The position numbers and the translations under genes were made by a program. The notes below the pieces were generated by a model, which saw only the letters and a list, made by a program, of their open reading frames with translations, did no database searches and had not been told where the DNA came from. DNA of 64,000 nucleotides from Camarhynchus parvulus (Eukaryota > Chordata > Aves > Passeriformes > Thraupidae): positions 4,806,104-4,870,103 of the forward strand of contig NC_044596.1 in assembly GCF_901933205.1 (NCBI RefSeq), written 5' to 3'. Below are positions 21,876-31,500 of the stretch, one piece after another. Each line of letters opens with the position of its first letter. The stretch's first letter is position 1.

Positions 21876-22501
21876 GTAATATTAATTACTATAATAATTA
21901 TATATATATATTCATATATATTTTAATATATTTTATATATATTTATATTTTATATATACATATATATAGTAATATTATATACTATATATTACATAGTATA
22001 TAATATTACTATATATAATATAATTGATATATATTTATAATAATTATTATATATATTTATAGTAATTATTATTACTATATAATATATAGCATATATTATA
22101 TACTATATATTATATAGTAATAATAATTACTATAATAATAAATTACTTCTAACCCAAATCACCTGTATTTTAACCCCACCTAGTCCTGCTACAGTGCATC
22201 TTTTGCATAGTAATTATTATTATATATATAATATACTATATATTATATAGTATATTATATATATATATAAAATATACTATATATTATATAGTATACAATA
22301 TTACTATATATAATATAATTATTATATATTTATAATAATTATTATATATATTTATAGTAATTATTGTTACTATATAATATATAGTATATATTATATACTA
22401 TATATTAGTCATAATAATTACTATAATAATAAATTACTTCTAATCCCAATCACCTGTATTTTAACCCCACCTAGTCCTGCTACAGCACATCTTTTACATA
22501 A
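21876..22501. repeat. AT-rich palindromic arrays in two ~294-bp copies
   Basis: Units such as TATATAGTAATATTATATAC are self-complementary. A unique 60-bp spacer, 'aataaattacttctaa..ccaatcacctgtattttaacc', ends each copy (22137-22200 and 22430-22495), so the region is a tandem duplication with further internal expansion. Confidence 0.9.
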
Positions 22502-22867
22502 ATATCTTTTAATGTTTAAAAGATATTTCTAATATTTCTAATTCTCTAAAATACCTGGTCTTTTTTTGCAAAGGCGTCTTTTAAAACTTATTAAAAACTT
22601 ATTTTTAGTTCGATCTGTCTCTCAACAATGTCATTTCTATTCCAGGGCCTTCAGTCGCCACACCTTATTTCAAAAATATACAAAATGCAGAAAAATATAC
22701 AAAATGCAGAAAAATATACAAAAATATCTTGTATTTCCAGGCATTTGCCAATGAGGGAAACGTGCCTGGCAGGGAAGGATTCTGTTTGGAAAAGGGAAAT
22801 GAGAAAAACAAGAGTGTTCTCCCAGCTCCTGCCCACTGCCTTTCACTTTGTGCCCTGGAAATTATCT
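22502..22867. other. AT-rich interval, possibly transposon-derived
   Basis: Contains three AAAATATACAAAATGCAG-type units (22671-22725). The left part continues the spacer of the AT arrays and may be old LTR sequence; this was not proved. Confidence 0.4.
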
Positions 22868-23330
22868 AGGAAAACCTTTATTCCCATAAAAACTTGAGGG
22901 TTTTGGGGTTTGGAAATCTTTATTCCCACAAAACTTGGGGGTTTTGGGGTTTGGAAATCTGTATTCCCATAGAAACTTGGGGTTTTGGAATATGGAAAGC
23001 TTTATTCCCACAAAACTTGGGGGATTTGGGGGTTTGAAAGAGTTTTATTGGCGCAAAACTCAGGTATTTTGGAGTTTGAAAAAGCTTCATTCTCATAAAA
23101 CTTGGGTGTTTTAGGGTTTGAAAGAGCTTTATTCCCACAGAACACGGAGTTTTGGGGTTTGAGAAGCCTTTATTCCCAAAAAACTGAGGGGTTTTGGAGT
23201 ATGGAAACCTTTATTCCCACAAAACTTGGGAGTTTTGGGGTTTGAGAAACCCTTATTCCCACAAAACTGAGGGCTTTTAGGGTTTGAAAGAGCTTTATTC
23301 CCACAAAACTCGGGGTTTTTGGGGTGTGAC
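22868..23330. repeat. Minisatellite of ~38 bp, core TTTATTCCCACAAAACTTGG
   Basis: About twelve units with the second half GGTTTTGGGGTTTGAAAAGC. Many units contain TTTATT, so the minus strand has repeated AATAAA hexamers. Confidence 0.95.
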
Positions 23331-23917
23331 CCAGTTTTGGAGACACTTGACTCAAATTCCATCTCCAGACCTCCCTTGGCACCCGGCCCTGGTTTCTCTT
23401 TGGGGTCAATCCCAAATCTGAATGGCCAAAGGCAAACACTGCAGTGACAGTGTGCCCTTAATTATTTTTTTTTATTATTTTGGTGATTTAATTAGGAGCA
23501 GGATCTGGGTTTGGGGCAGGGCACAAAGTGGATTAGGGGAGCAGCTGCCTCTTTAACTGGGGCCATTTCTCCTCCCTTTAATTTCACCCTTTGCTCTCCC
23601 AGAGGCAGCTCCAGGCTCTGGGAATCCTCTGGAGATCCCAAAGGGGCAGAGCTGGACGAGGTTTTTGGTTATTTATAACCCCCAGGGGCTGGAGTGGGAT
23701 ATATTCCTTTGGATTCCAATCTTTAATCTGCTCCTGGCGGGTTCTGTGGAAATCCTGAGCCCCCTGCTCCTCCTGCAGCAGTTTTTATCCCAAGCTTCCC
23801 TCCCTGCTCTGCTCCCAGCGCATTCCCAGGGATTAATCCTGGCAGGAATCCTGTTCCACCCTCCTGGCATCCCAAAAGCCCAGCCCAGGGACCCCTGGGC
23901 AGGTGGAGCAGCTGCTT
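23331..23917. other. Intergenic, nothing recognised
   Basis: No exon, RNA gene or transposon recognised. Confidence 0.45.
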
Positions 23918-24722
23918 GGACATCCCCAAAATCTTCCATCCCCAAAAATTCCCCTCTCCACCCCAAAAATATCTCCCTTTCCATCCCCAAAATCTCCCAT
24001 CATCCATCCCCATAAATTCCCCTCTCCACCCCAAAAATATCTCCCTTTCCATCCCCAAAACTTCCCCTTTCCACCCCAAAAAAACTCCCTCTTCATCCCC
24101 ACAAATTCCCCTCTCCACCCCAAAAATCTTTCCCTCCCCATCCCCAAAATCTCCCATCTTCCATCCCCACAAATTCCCCTCTTCACCCCAAAACCATCTC
24201 CCTCTCCATCCCCAAAACTTCCCCTTTCCACCCCAAAAACATCTCCCTTTCCGTCCCCAAAATCTCCCATCATCCATCCCCACAAATTCCCCTCTCCACC
24301 CCAAAAATATCTCCCTCCTCATCCCCAAAACTTCTCTCCAGCCCAAAAATCTTTCCCTCCCCATCCCCACAATTTCCCCTCTCCATCCCATGAATTTCTC
24401 CCTCTCCATCCCCACAGTTTTCCCTCTTCCATCCTCACATTCTCCCCCCTTCATGCCCAAAATCTCCCATTTTCCACCCCAATCTCCCCTTTTCCATCCC
24501 CACAATTTCCCATCTCCATCTCACAAATTTCTCCCTCTTCCATCCTCAAATCCTCCCCTCTTCCATCCCCACATTCTCCCTTCTTCATCCCACGAATTTC
24601 TCCCTCTCCATCCCCACATTCTTCCCTCTTCCATCCTCACATTCTCCCCTCTTCCACCCCCAAAATCTCCCATTTTCCACCCCAATTTCCCCTTTTCCAT
24701 CCCCAAATCCTCTCCAGGGAGG
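23918..24722. repeat. Pyrimidine-rich minisatellite, core CCATCCCCAAAATCTCCC
   Basis: About 800 bp of CCATCCCCACAAATTCCCCT / CCACCCCAAAAATATCTCCC units, with a higher-order period of about 100-150 bp. The long open frames on both strands are repeat artefacts. Confidence 0.96.
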
Positions 24723-25434
24723 CTCTGCAGCTCAGGGGTGGCACAAGAAGCTGCAGCAGCAGCAGCAGATTTCTCTCCCTTTTAACTCCTCACTCTGGAA
24801 AAAAAAAAGCTAAAGGAGACCTGGGATCCCAAAATTAAGGGGGCAGCTGAGGCTGGGGAGCTCGTGGAGTGAGGAGCAAAACCCCTGGAAGCTTCTGGAA
24901 GCAAATCCTGCACACAGCCAGGTGAGTTTGCACTCAGTGTACCATTTTTATTTTGACATAGATAGATATTTCTTATATATTACATCATTTAAAAACAGAT
25001 TATCTGTCAAAACACACGCTTTTGGTTTGGTTTTTTTTGTGTGGTTTTTTTTTTTTTGCAGGCCAAAGCCACCTCGGCGTGTCCCACACAGTGCAAAGGG
25101 ACAACCTGTGCATTCCCCCTCTTCTCCCCCTGGAAAAACAAGGTTGGTGTCATTGTCCCACCCTTCCAGAGCCACCACAAAGTGTCCCTTAGAGCCCTGG
25201 GGACAGCTGGGTCCTCCTGGGGCCTGGGGAGGGGACAGAGAGCAGGGACAGGCTCCTCCATCCAGGATGCATCCAGGAGAGAGAGGGTGGGATCAAAACC
25301 GCCCTCAGATCGGCTCAGTTGGAGTGAAGAGGCTCAAAAGGTGTAAAAAGAGGCTCAGGAGGAGGAAAAAAAGGCTCAAGGGGAGTAAATGAAACTCCTT
25401 TGGGTTCTCAGCCCTTTTCCAGGCATCACCCGAA
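24723..25434. other. Intergenic, nothing recognised
   Basis: Contains two T runs (25028-25060) and four AAAAGGCTCA-type units (25325-25385). No gene recognised. Confidence 0.45.
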
Positions 25435-26095
25435 ACTCTGGGATGAATTCCTCCTGGAGAAATTCTCCTGGATGGATCCTCCGGGATAAATTATTCTGGA
25501 TGGATTTTTCCTGGATGAATCGTCCTGGAGAAATCCTCCTGGATGGATCCTCCTGGACAACTCCTCCTGGATAAATTCTCCTGGGTGAAATTCCCTCCTG
25601 GATGAATTCCTCCTGGATGGATCCTCCTGGATAATTCCTACTGGATAAATTCTCCTGGATAAACTCTCCTGGAGAAATCCTCCTGGGGGAATTCCTCCTG
25701 GATGAATCCTCCTGGATCAATTCTTCCTGGATAAATTATCCTGGATGAATTTTTCCTGGATGAATCCCCCTGGAGAAATTCCTCCTGGAGGGATCCACCT
25801 GGATAATTCCTCCTGAATAAATTCTCCTGGGTGAAATCCTCCTGGAGAAATTCCTCCTGGAGAAATCCTCCTGGATGGATCCACCTGGACAACTCCTCTT
25901 GGATAAATTCTCCTGGGTGAAATCCTCCTGGATAAATTCCTCCTGGATGGATCCTCCTGGATGAATTCTTCCTGGATTAATTCCTCCTGGATTAATTCGT
26001 CCTGGAGAAATCCTCCTGGATTAATTCCTCCTGGATAAATCTTCCTGGGTGAATTCCTCCTGGAGAAATCCTCCTGGATTAATTCCTCCTGCCAG
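25435..26095. repeat. Minisatellite, core TCCTCCTGGATGAATTCC
   Basis: About 35 units of 17-20 bp; CTCCTGGA is nearly invariant, followed by TGAATT, TAAATT, GAAATC or TGGATC. Confidence 0.96.
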
Positions 26096-27607
26096 CCCAG
26101 GAATTCTCTGTGCCCTGCACTCCCCTCCTGGGCAGCAAGAGGAAATCACCCCAAGCCCTTTTTCCTCCCTGGTTTGGGCTGGCAGGGCTGGGGCACAGCC
26201 CCAGTTCAGCCCTCCCAGCCCCAGTTCAGCATTCCCAGTCCCAGTTCAAGCATTTTTCCCCCCAGGAAAGTTGGGAGAGCTGAGAGCAGAGGGAGCAGAG
26301 GCACTGACATCCTGAGAGGCTCCTCCCTCTGCAAATCCCCTGAGAAAAACGGATAAAATGGAAATTTTCCTTTGTACAGCACCCATTGAAGAGTTCTCCC
26401 CTCTGTCCTGGGCTTCACTAAGGCTCAGTCCTTTCCCATAAATCTGAAAAAAAATCTCCTTTATGGCCTCACAGCTGCAAGGGGGAGTTTTAGCTGGGAA
26501 ATGAGAATTAAATGAGCACCAAAAGCTCTCCCTGATCCTCTGGAGTTCCAGGACCGTGTCTGAAGTAGTGAACTAAAGCTGATTTTTATTTTTTTCCAAG
26601 TCCTGCTGGACACAACCCAAGCAGAGAACCGACGATGATTTGTCGATTAAGGAGGAAAAAGGGAAATAACGGCCGGTGGCTCGTACCCATCGTGGCCAAA
26701 AGGCTCCATCTGGTGGCGTTTGCACCCAAAAAGGAGCTGGGGAGGAGGGGGAAGCACGGATCGTACTGGTTAAACTGGTTCAGAGCAGAGGAAGGGCTTT
26801 AAACTCGAGTTAAAACTCGAGATTAAACTTCTCCCAAGCTGGGAGAAAAGGTGGCACCATGGGAATTTTGTGACGAGAAATGGACCTGCAAGGGGACAAA
26901 GCAGCTGGGGGGGGCACAAAATCTGAATTGTGGCCACAAAACCTGAAAATTGTGGCCACAAAACCTGAGCACAGCCAAGTTGTGCTGCCCTGCACAACCG
27001 AGCAGCAGCGGGAATAATGCAGCAAATATTTTAATGCTTTTCTCTTGAGCACATTCCCATCAGGGAAAAGGGATCCTGCAGGAACAGCCAGGAGCAAAAT
27101 GCCAAGCTCGGATATGGAAGCAGGCTGAAAAAAGTTGGTTATTCTGTTAAAAAAAAAAAAAAAGAGGCAGGGACAGGAGAAATGGGAGAGTTAAAAAATG
27201 CAGGCTGGTCCTGCTCAGCCTGCAAGGGGGGGAGAGGGAGGGATCCTTCATCTGCAGCTTGGGCAGCGCAGGGAACACCCAGCTGGAATTCCCTGCTCTG
27301 CAGAAATCAGGGAGGTTTGTGGGAGAGAGGAGCTGGCTCCCCTCCTCACCCCAAAATCACTCAGGCATGGGTCAGGAACAGAACCAGGACAAATCCCTGC
27401 CCAGAGGAGCTTGGTCCCTGCTCCGGGGATGGGCTGAGCTCCAGTGGCTCCCAGTAAGAGCCAGGGAGCCCAGCTGGGGCAGGAGGAGGGCAGGGACACC
27501 GCCAGTCCTGGCACCCTCAGGTTTCAGTGCTGGGTGAGCTGCTGGTGCTCCCCAGGGAGCTGCAGGGCTCCAGCCAGGAGGGTTTTCATGGAAAAGGGGC
27601 GGGATTG
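26096..27607. other. BAK1 3' flank, possibly including its 3' UTR
   Basis: No coding sequence recognised. A minus-strand AATAAA lies near 26585-26590 and could end the BAK1 transcript about 1.8 kb past its stop. A poly(A) run lies at 27149-27163 and a GTGGCCACAAAACCTGA pair at 26931-26968. Confidence 0.4.
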
Positions 27608-27692
27608 TCCATGGAAAGGCTGGGAAAGGCTCAAAGTGCTGGGAAAGGCTCAAAGTGCTGGGAAAGGCTCAAAGTGCTGGGAAAGGCTCAAG
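27608..27692. repeat. Minisatellite, unit GGGAAAGGCTCAAAGTGCT
   Basis: Four 19-bp units, nearly identical. Confidence 0.95.
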
Positions 27693-27917
27693 CGCTGGGC
27701 TCAGGAGCAGCAGGAGGTGGAGCAGCCATGGCTGGGATCACCCTGGGGCACAGGGGTGGAGCTGTCAGTGATGGGGAGGGGGCTCTGCTCCCGCCCCAGG
27801 GGCACGGGAGCCAGCAGGGGCACACACTGCCATTGTCACACGCTGCCACTGGGGCACTGTGTGCCACATTGGCTTTGTCACACCCCTCTGCTCCTCCTGA
27901 GCAGCCAGGGGGACCAG

Positions 27918-28228
27918 GGATGTCCCATCCCAGAGATGCCCCTTCCCAGAAATGCCCCACCCCAGAGACACTCTATCCCAGAGATGCCTCATCCCAGAGA
28001 TGTCCCATTCCATGCCCTGTCTCAGGGATGCCCCTTCCCAGGGATGCCCCATCCCAGAGACACCATATCCCAGAGATCTCCCATCCCAAAGATACCTCAT
28101 CCCAGAAATGCCTCATCCCAGAGCCAAAGATGCCCCCTGTCCTATTCCAAAGATGCCCTGTCTCAGCGATGTTCCCTCCCAGAGACACCATATCCCAGAG
28201 ATGTCCCCTCCCAGAGATGTCCCCTCCT
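27918..28228. repeat. Minisatellite, core CCCATCCCAGAGATGCC
   Basis: About 18 units of 16-18 bp, within 200 bp of the BAK1 stop codon and so possibly in its 3' UTR. Confidence 0.93.
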
Positions 28229-28420
28229 CAGCACCTTTTTGAGGCATCAAACACAACCAAGCAGAGCCCCCCCTGTCCCCATTCCTCTCGTGGGGGTGCA
28301 GAGCCCCCAGGCCCTGCAGCAGGAGGCTCCCAGCCTCCAGCCATGCTCTCTCCTGGAGGTTCCTGGGGTCCCCCCTGTCCCGGGGGTGTGGGGCAGAGCA
28401 GGGGGTGCTCGGTGCCCCCC

Positions 28421-28525
28421 TCAGGGGGTGAGGAAGCGCCGCAGCACCAGGTGCCCCAGCACCACCACCGCGGCTGCCACCAGCAAGTACTTCACGTAAA
28501 CATTGTCCAGGTTCTGCACGGCCTC
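28421..28525 (-). CDS. BAK1: BAK1 last coding exon (residues 174-207, stop)
   Basis: The acceptor is GGCAG|GAGGCC at 28526. It encodes EAVQNLDNVYVKYLL and the membrane anchor, ending RRFLTP with TGA at 28423-28421. Confidence 0.95.
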   Translation of the reverse strand, partial: EAVQNLDNVYVKYLLVAAAVVVLGHLVLRRFLTP

Positions 28526-31500
28526 CTGCCAGGGAGGGGACACGGGGGGGGTCAGTCCTGGCAGTGTCCTCGACCCCCAAACCTGAGCCCCTGACCCTCA
28601 ATCCCTGACTCCTTCAGCTGCCCTAAACCCCCTGACCCCAAACCCTGCCCCATGCCCCCAAACCACCCCCTGCCTCCAAACTGTGCCCCCTGCCCACAAA
28701 GCTGCCCCCAAACCCTGCCATCTGCTTCCAAACCCTGCCCCCCAAAACTGCCCCCAAAGCTGCCCTCAAACCCTGCTGCCTGCCCCCAAAGCTGTCCATA
28801 AAGCTGCCCCAAGACTGTCCCCAAAACTACCCCCAAACCCTGCCCCAAACCTGCCTCAGAGCTGCCCCAAACCTGCCCCAAACCCTGCCCCAAACCTGCC
28901 CCAAACCTGCCTCAGAGCTGCCCCAAACCTGCCCCAAACCCTGCCCCAAACCTGCCTCAGAGCTGCCCCAAAGCTGCCCCAAACCTGCCCTCAAACCTGC
29001 CCCCAAACCTGCCTCAGAGCTGCCCCAAACCTGCCCCAAACCTGCCCCCAGAGCTGCCCCAAACCCTGCCCCAAACCTGCCCCAAACCTGCCTCAGAGCT
29101 GCCCCAAAGCTGCCCCAAACCTGCCCCAAACCTGCCCCAAACCTGCCCCCAGAGCTGCCCCAAACCTGCCCCAAACCCTGCCCCAAAGCTGCCCCCAAAC
29201 CTGCCCCAAACCTGCCCCAAAATGTGTGCCCCGCCATGCTCACCCATCCTCCCTGCTGGGCGATCCAGCGGGCGATGCGGTGCTGCAGCATGAATTCCCC
29301 GACGTAGCGCGCGATGCGCCGCAGGAACCCGCTGACCCCGCACTGCCACACGTGCATGGCCAGGCGGTACCCGAAGGCCAGCAGGGCGATCACCCGGCCC
29401 CAGTTGATGCCACTCTCAAACAGGCTGCAAAAAAAGCCCAGGTGATGCCTGAATTCCTGCCCTGAGCCCCCAGCTCGGAGCTGGCCAGGCAGGGGAGCGC
29501 GAGCAGTGGGGTCAAGATTGAGGAAACGGCCCCAGATTGTACCAGGAAAAGCTTAGGTTGGATATTATTGGAATTTTTGTTCTGTGGAAGGGTTGTCCTG
29601 CCTTGGAATAGCTACCCAAGCTGGAGGATCTTGAGCAGGGCAGTCAAGATTGAGGAAATGGCCCCAGATTGTACCAGGAAAAGCTTAGGTTGGATATTGT
29701 TGGAATTTTTGTTCTGTGGAAGGGTTGTCCTGCCTTGGAACACGTGCCTACACCAGGGAATCTTGAGCAGTGCAGTCAAGATTGAAGAAACGGCCCCAGA
29801 TTGTACCAGGAAAAGCATAGGTTGGATATTACTGGATTTTTTTTTCTCTAAAAGGGTTGGCCAGCCTGCACTGGGGAATCTTGAGCAGTGCTGTCAAGAT
29901 TGAGGAAATGGCCCCAAAATTGTAGCAGGAAAAGCTTAGGTTGGATATTATTGGAATTTTTTTCCTCTGGAAGGGTTGGTCAAGCTGAAGGATCTTGAGC
30001 AAAACGATCAAGATCGAGGAAACAGCCCCAGATTGTAGCAGGAAAAGCTTAGGTTGGATATCATTGGAATTTTTTTCCTCTGGAAGGGTTGGCCGGCCTT
30101 GGAACAGCTGCCTACACGGGGGAATCTTGAGCAAAATGATCAGGATTGAGGACACATAGCTCCAAGTAGTACCAGGAAGAATTTAGTTTGGATATTTGGG
30201 AAAATCTTTTCTCTAGAAGGGTTGCCCAGCCTTGGAACAGCTGCCTACCCTGGGGAATCTTGAGCAGCGCAGCCAACATTGAGGAAATGGCTCCAGATTG
30301 TACCAGGAAAAGCTTAGGTTGGATATTATAGAAAATCTTTTCATGGGAGTTGAGAGAAGTGACTCAGAAATGGAGCCACGCTCAGAATTTTCCATGGGAA
30401 TCCAAACATTCCTGGGAAAAATGCAGCTCCCCAGCAATTTGCAAATTTACCTGAGTGCAACAAGGGTTAATTTACCTGAGTGTGACCAGGACAGGGACAG
30501 AGGTTATTTAATTAACCTGAGTGTGACAAGGGTTAGTTTACCTGAGTGTGACAAGGACAGGGACAGAGGTTATTTAATTAACCTGAGTGTGACAAGGACA
30601 GGGACAGGGTTAATTTAATTTACCTGAATGTGACCAGGGGTTAATTTACCTGCGTGTGTTGCCGCCTCAGCCAGCGCGGCTGCCCGGGCAGGGGAGCAGG
30701 AAAAGGACAGAAAGGAAGGAGTTAAACACTGGAGAAAAGAAGGAATTAGACACAAACACCAAGCAGAGGGCACAGGGACAGGGCTGTCACAGCCAGAGGT
30801 GTTTGGAGGAGTGACAGGAGACCAGAGACCCATCCTGCCTGACCGGGGTGGGCATTTCCCTGCGGAGAGAACCCCTTGGTGCCTCCTCAATCCGAGCTTC
30901 CCTGGGAAGTCCTGGCAGGAAGGTTTCCAGGTCTGTGCCCTCACTCCTCACCCGTCACTGTGCTTTGGGTGTCACCTGCAGGCTTTGGGTGTCACCTGCA
31001 GGCTCTGGGTGTCACCTGCAGGCTCTGCCAGCCCGTGGAGCAGCCTCCATACCGAGGTGTCCATGAGGACCAGGTGGGGTGGGGACTCTGAGCCACCCGT
31101 GTGTGGCATCCTGCCCATGGCAGGGGTTGGACCGAGATGGTCTTCAGGGTCCCTCCAACCCAACCGTTCCATGATTCCATGATTTCTGTGACCATCCCAC
31201 CTCCAACAGGGGCTGTTCCCTGGGATGTCCCAGCCTGGAGCAGGGGACAGCAGGAGCTGGTTGTGCCCCAGAGGGGGAGCTGGGACAGGCACGGGCTGGG
31301 TGTCCCAGGGACATCCCCTGAGGGACCCCAGGCAGCTGGGCAAGGATTGGGAGGGGACAATAATAGGAGCAGTGCAGACAGGCAGAAAACACAGGAATAA
31401 CCCTGGGAAGCTCGCAGGGCTGGAGGGTGAACCTCAAACAGAGTGTGGGTTTAACCAACAGCACTGGCCACACCCGACCTCCCTTCCCTTCCCCTGCAGG

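Noticed and set aside
23723..24838. Frames of 250-311 codons rich in Pro, Ser, Lys (or Gly, Trp on the other strand)
   Set aside because: Minisatellite artefact; no domain and no splice or codon signal.
25435..26095. CRISPR-like spaced repeats
   Set aside because: Units are contiguous, degenerate and without unique equal-length spacers, in vertebrate DNA.
16000..28400. UNC5CL, the mammalian neighbour of TSPO2
   Set aside because: No ZU5 or death-domain sequence recognised in any frame; considered absent from the window.
28600..29222. Telomere-like repeat (CCCCAAACC)
   Set aside because: Units vary in length and contain CTG and CAGAG; bird telomeres are TTAGGG. It is a local minisatellite.
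28683..29465. 260-codon + strand frame (PNLPQTC repeats) overlapping BAK1
   Set aside because: Translation of the BAK1 intron 5 array plus antisense of a BAK1 exon.
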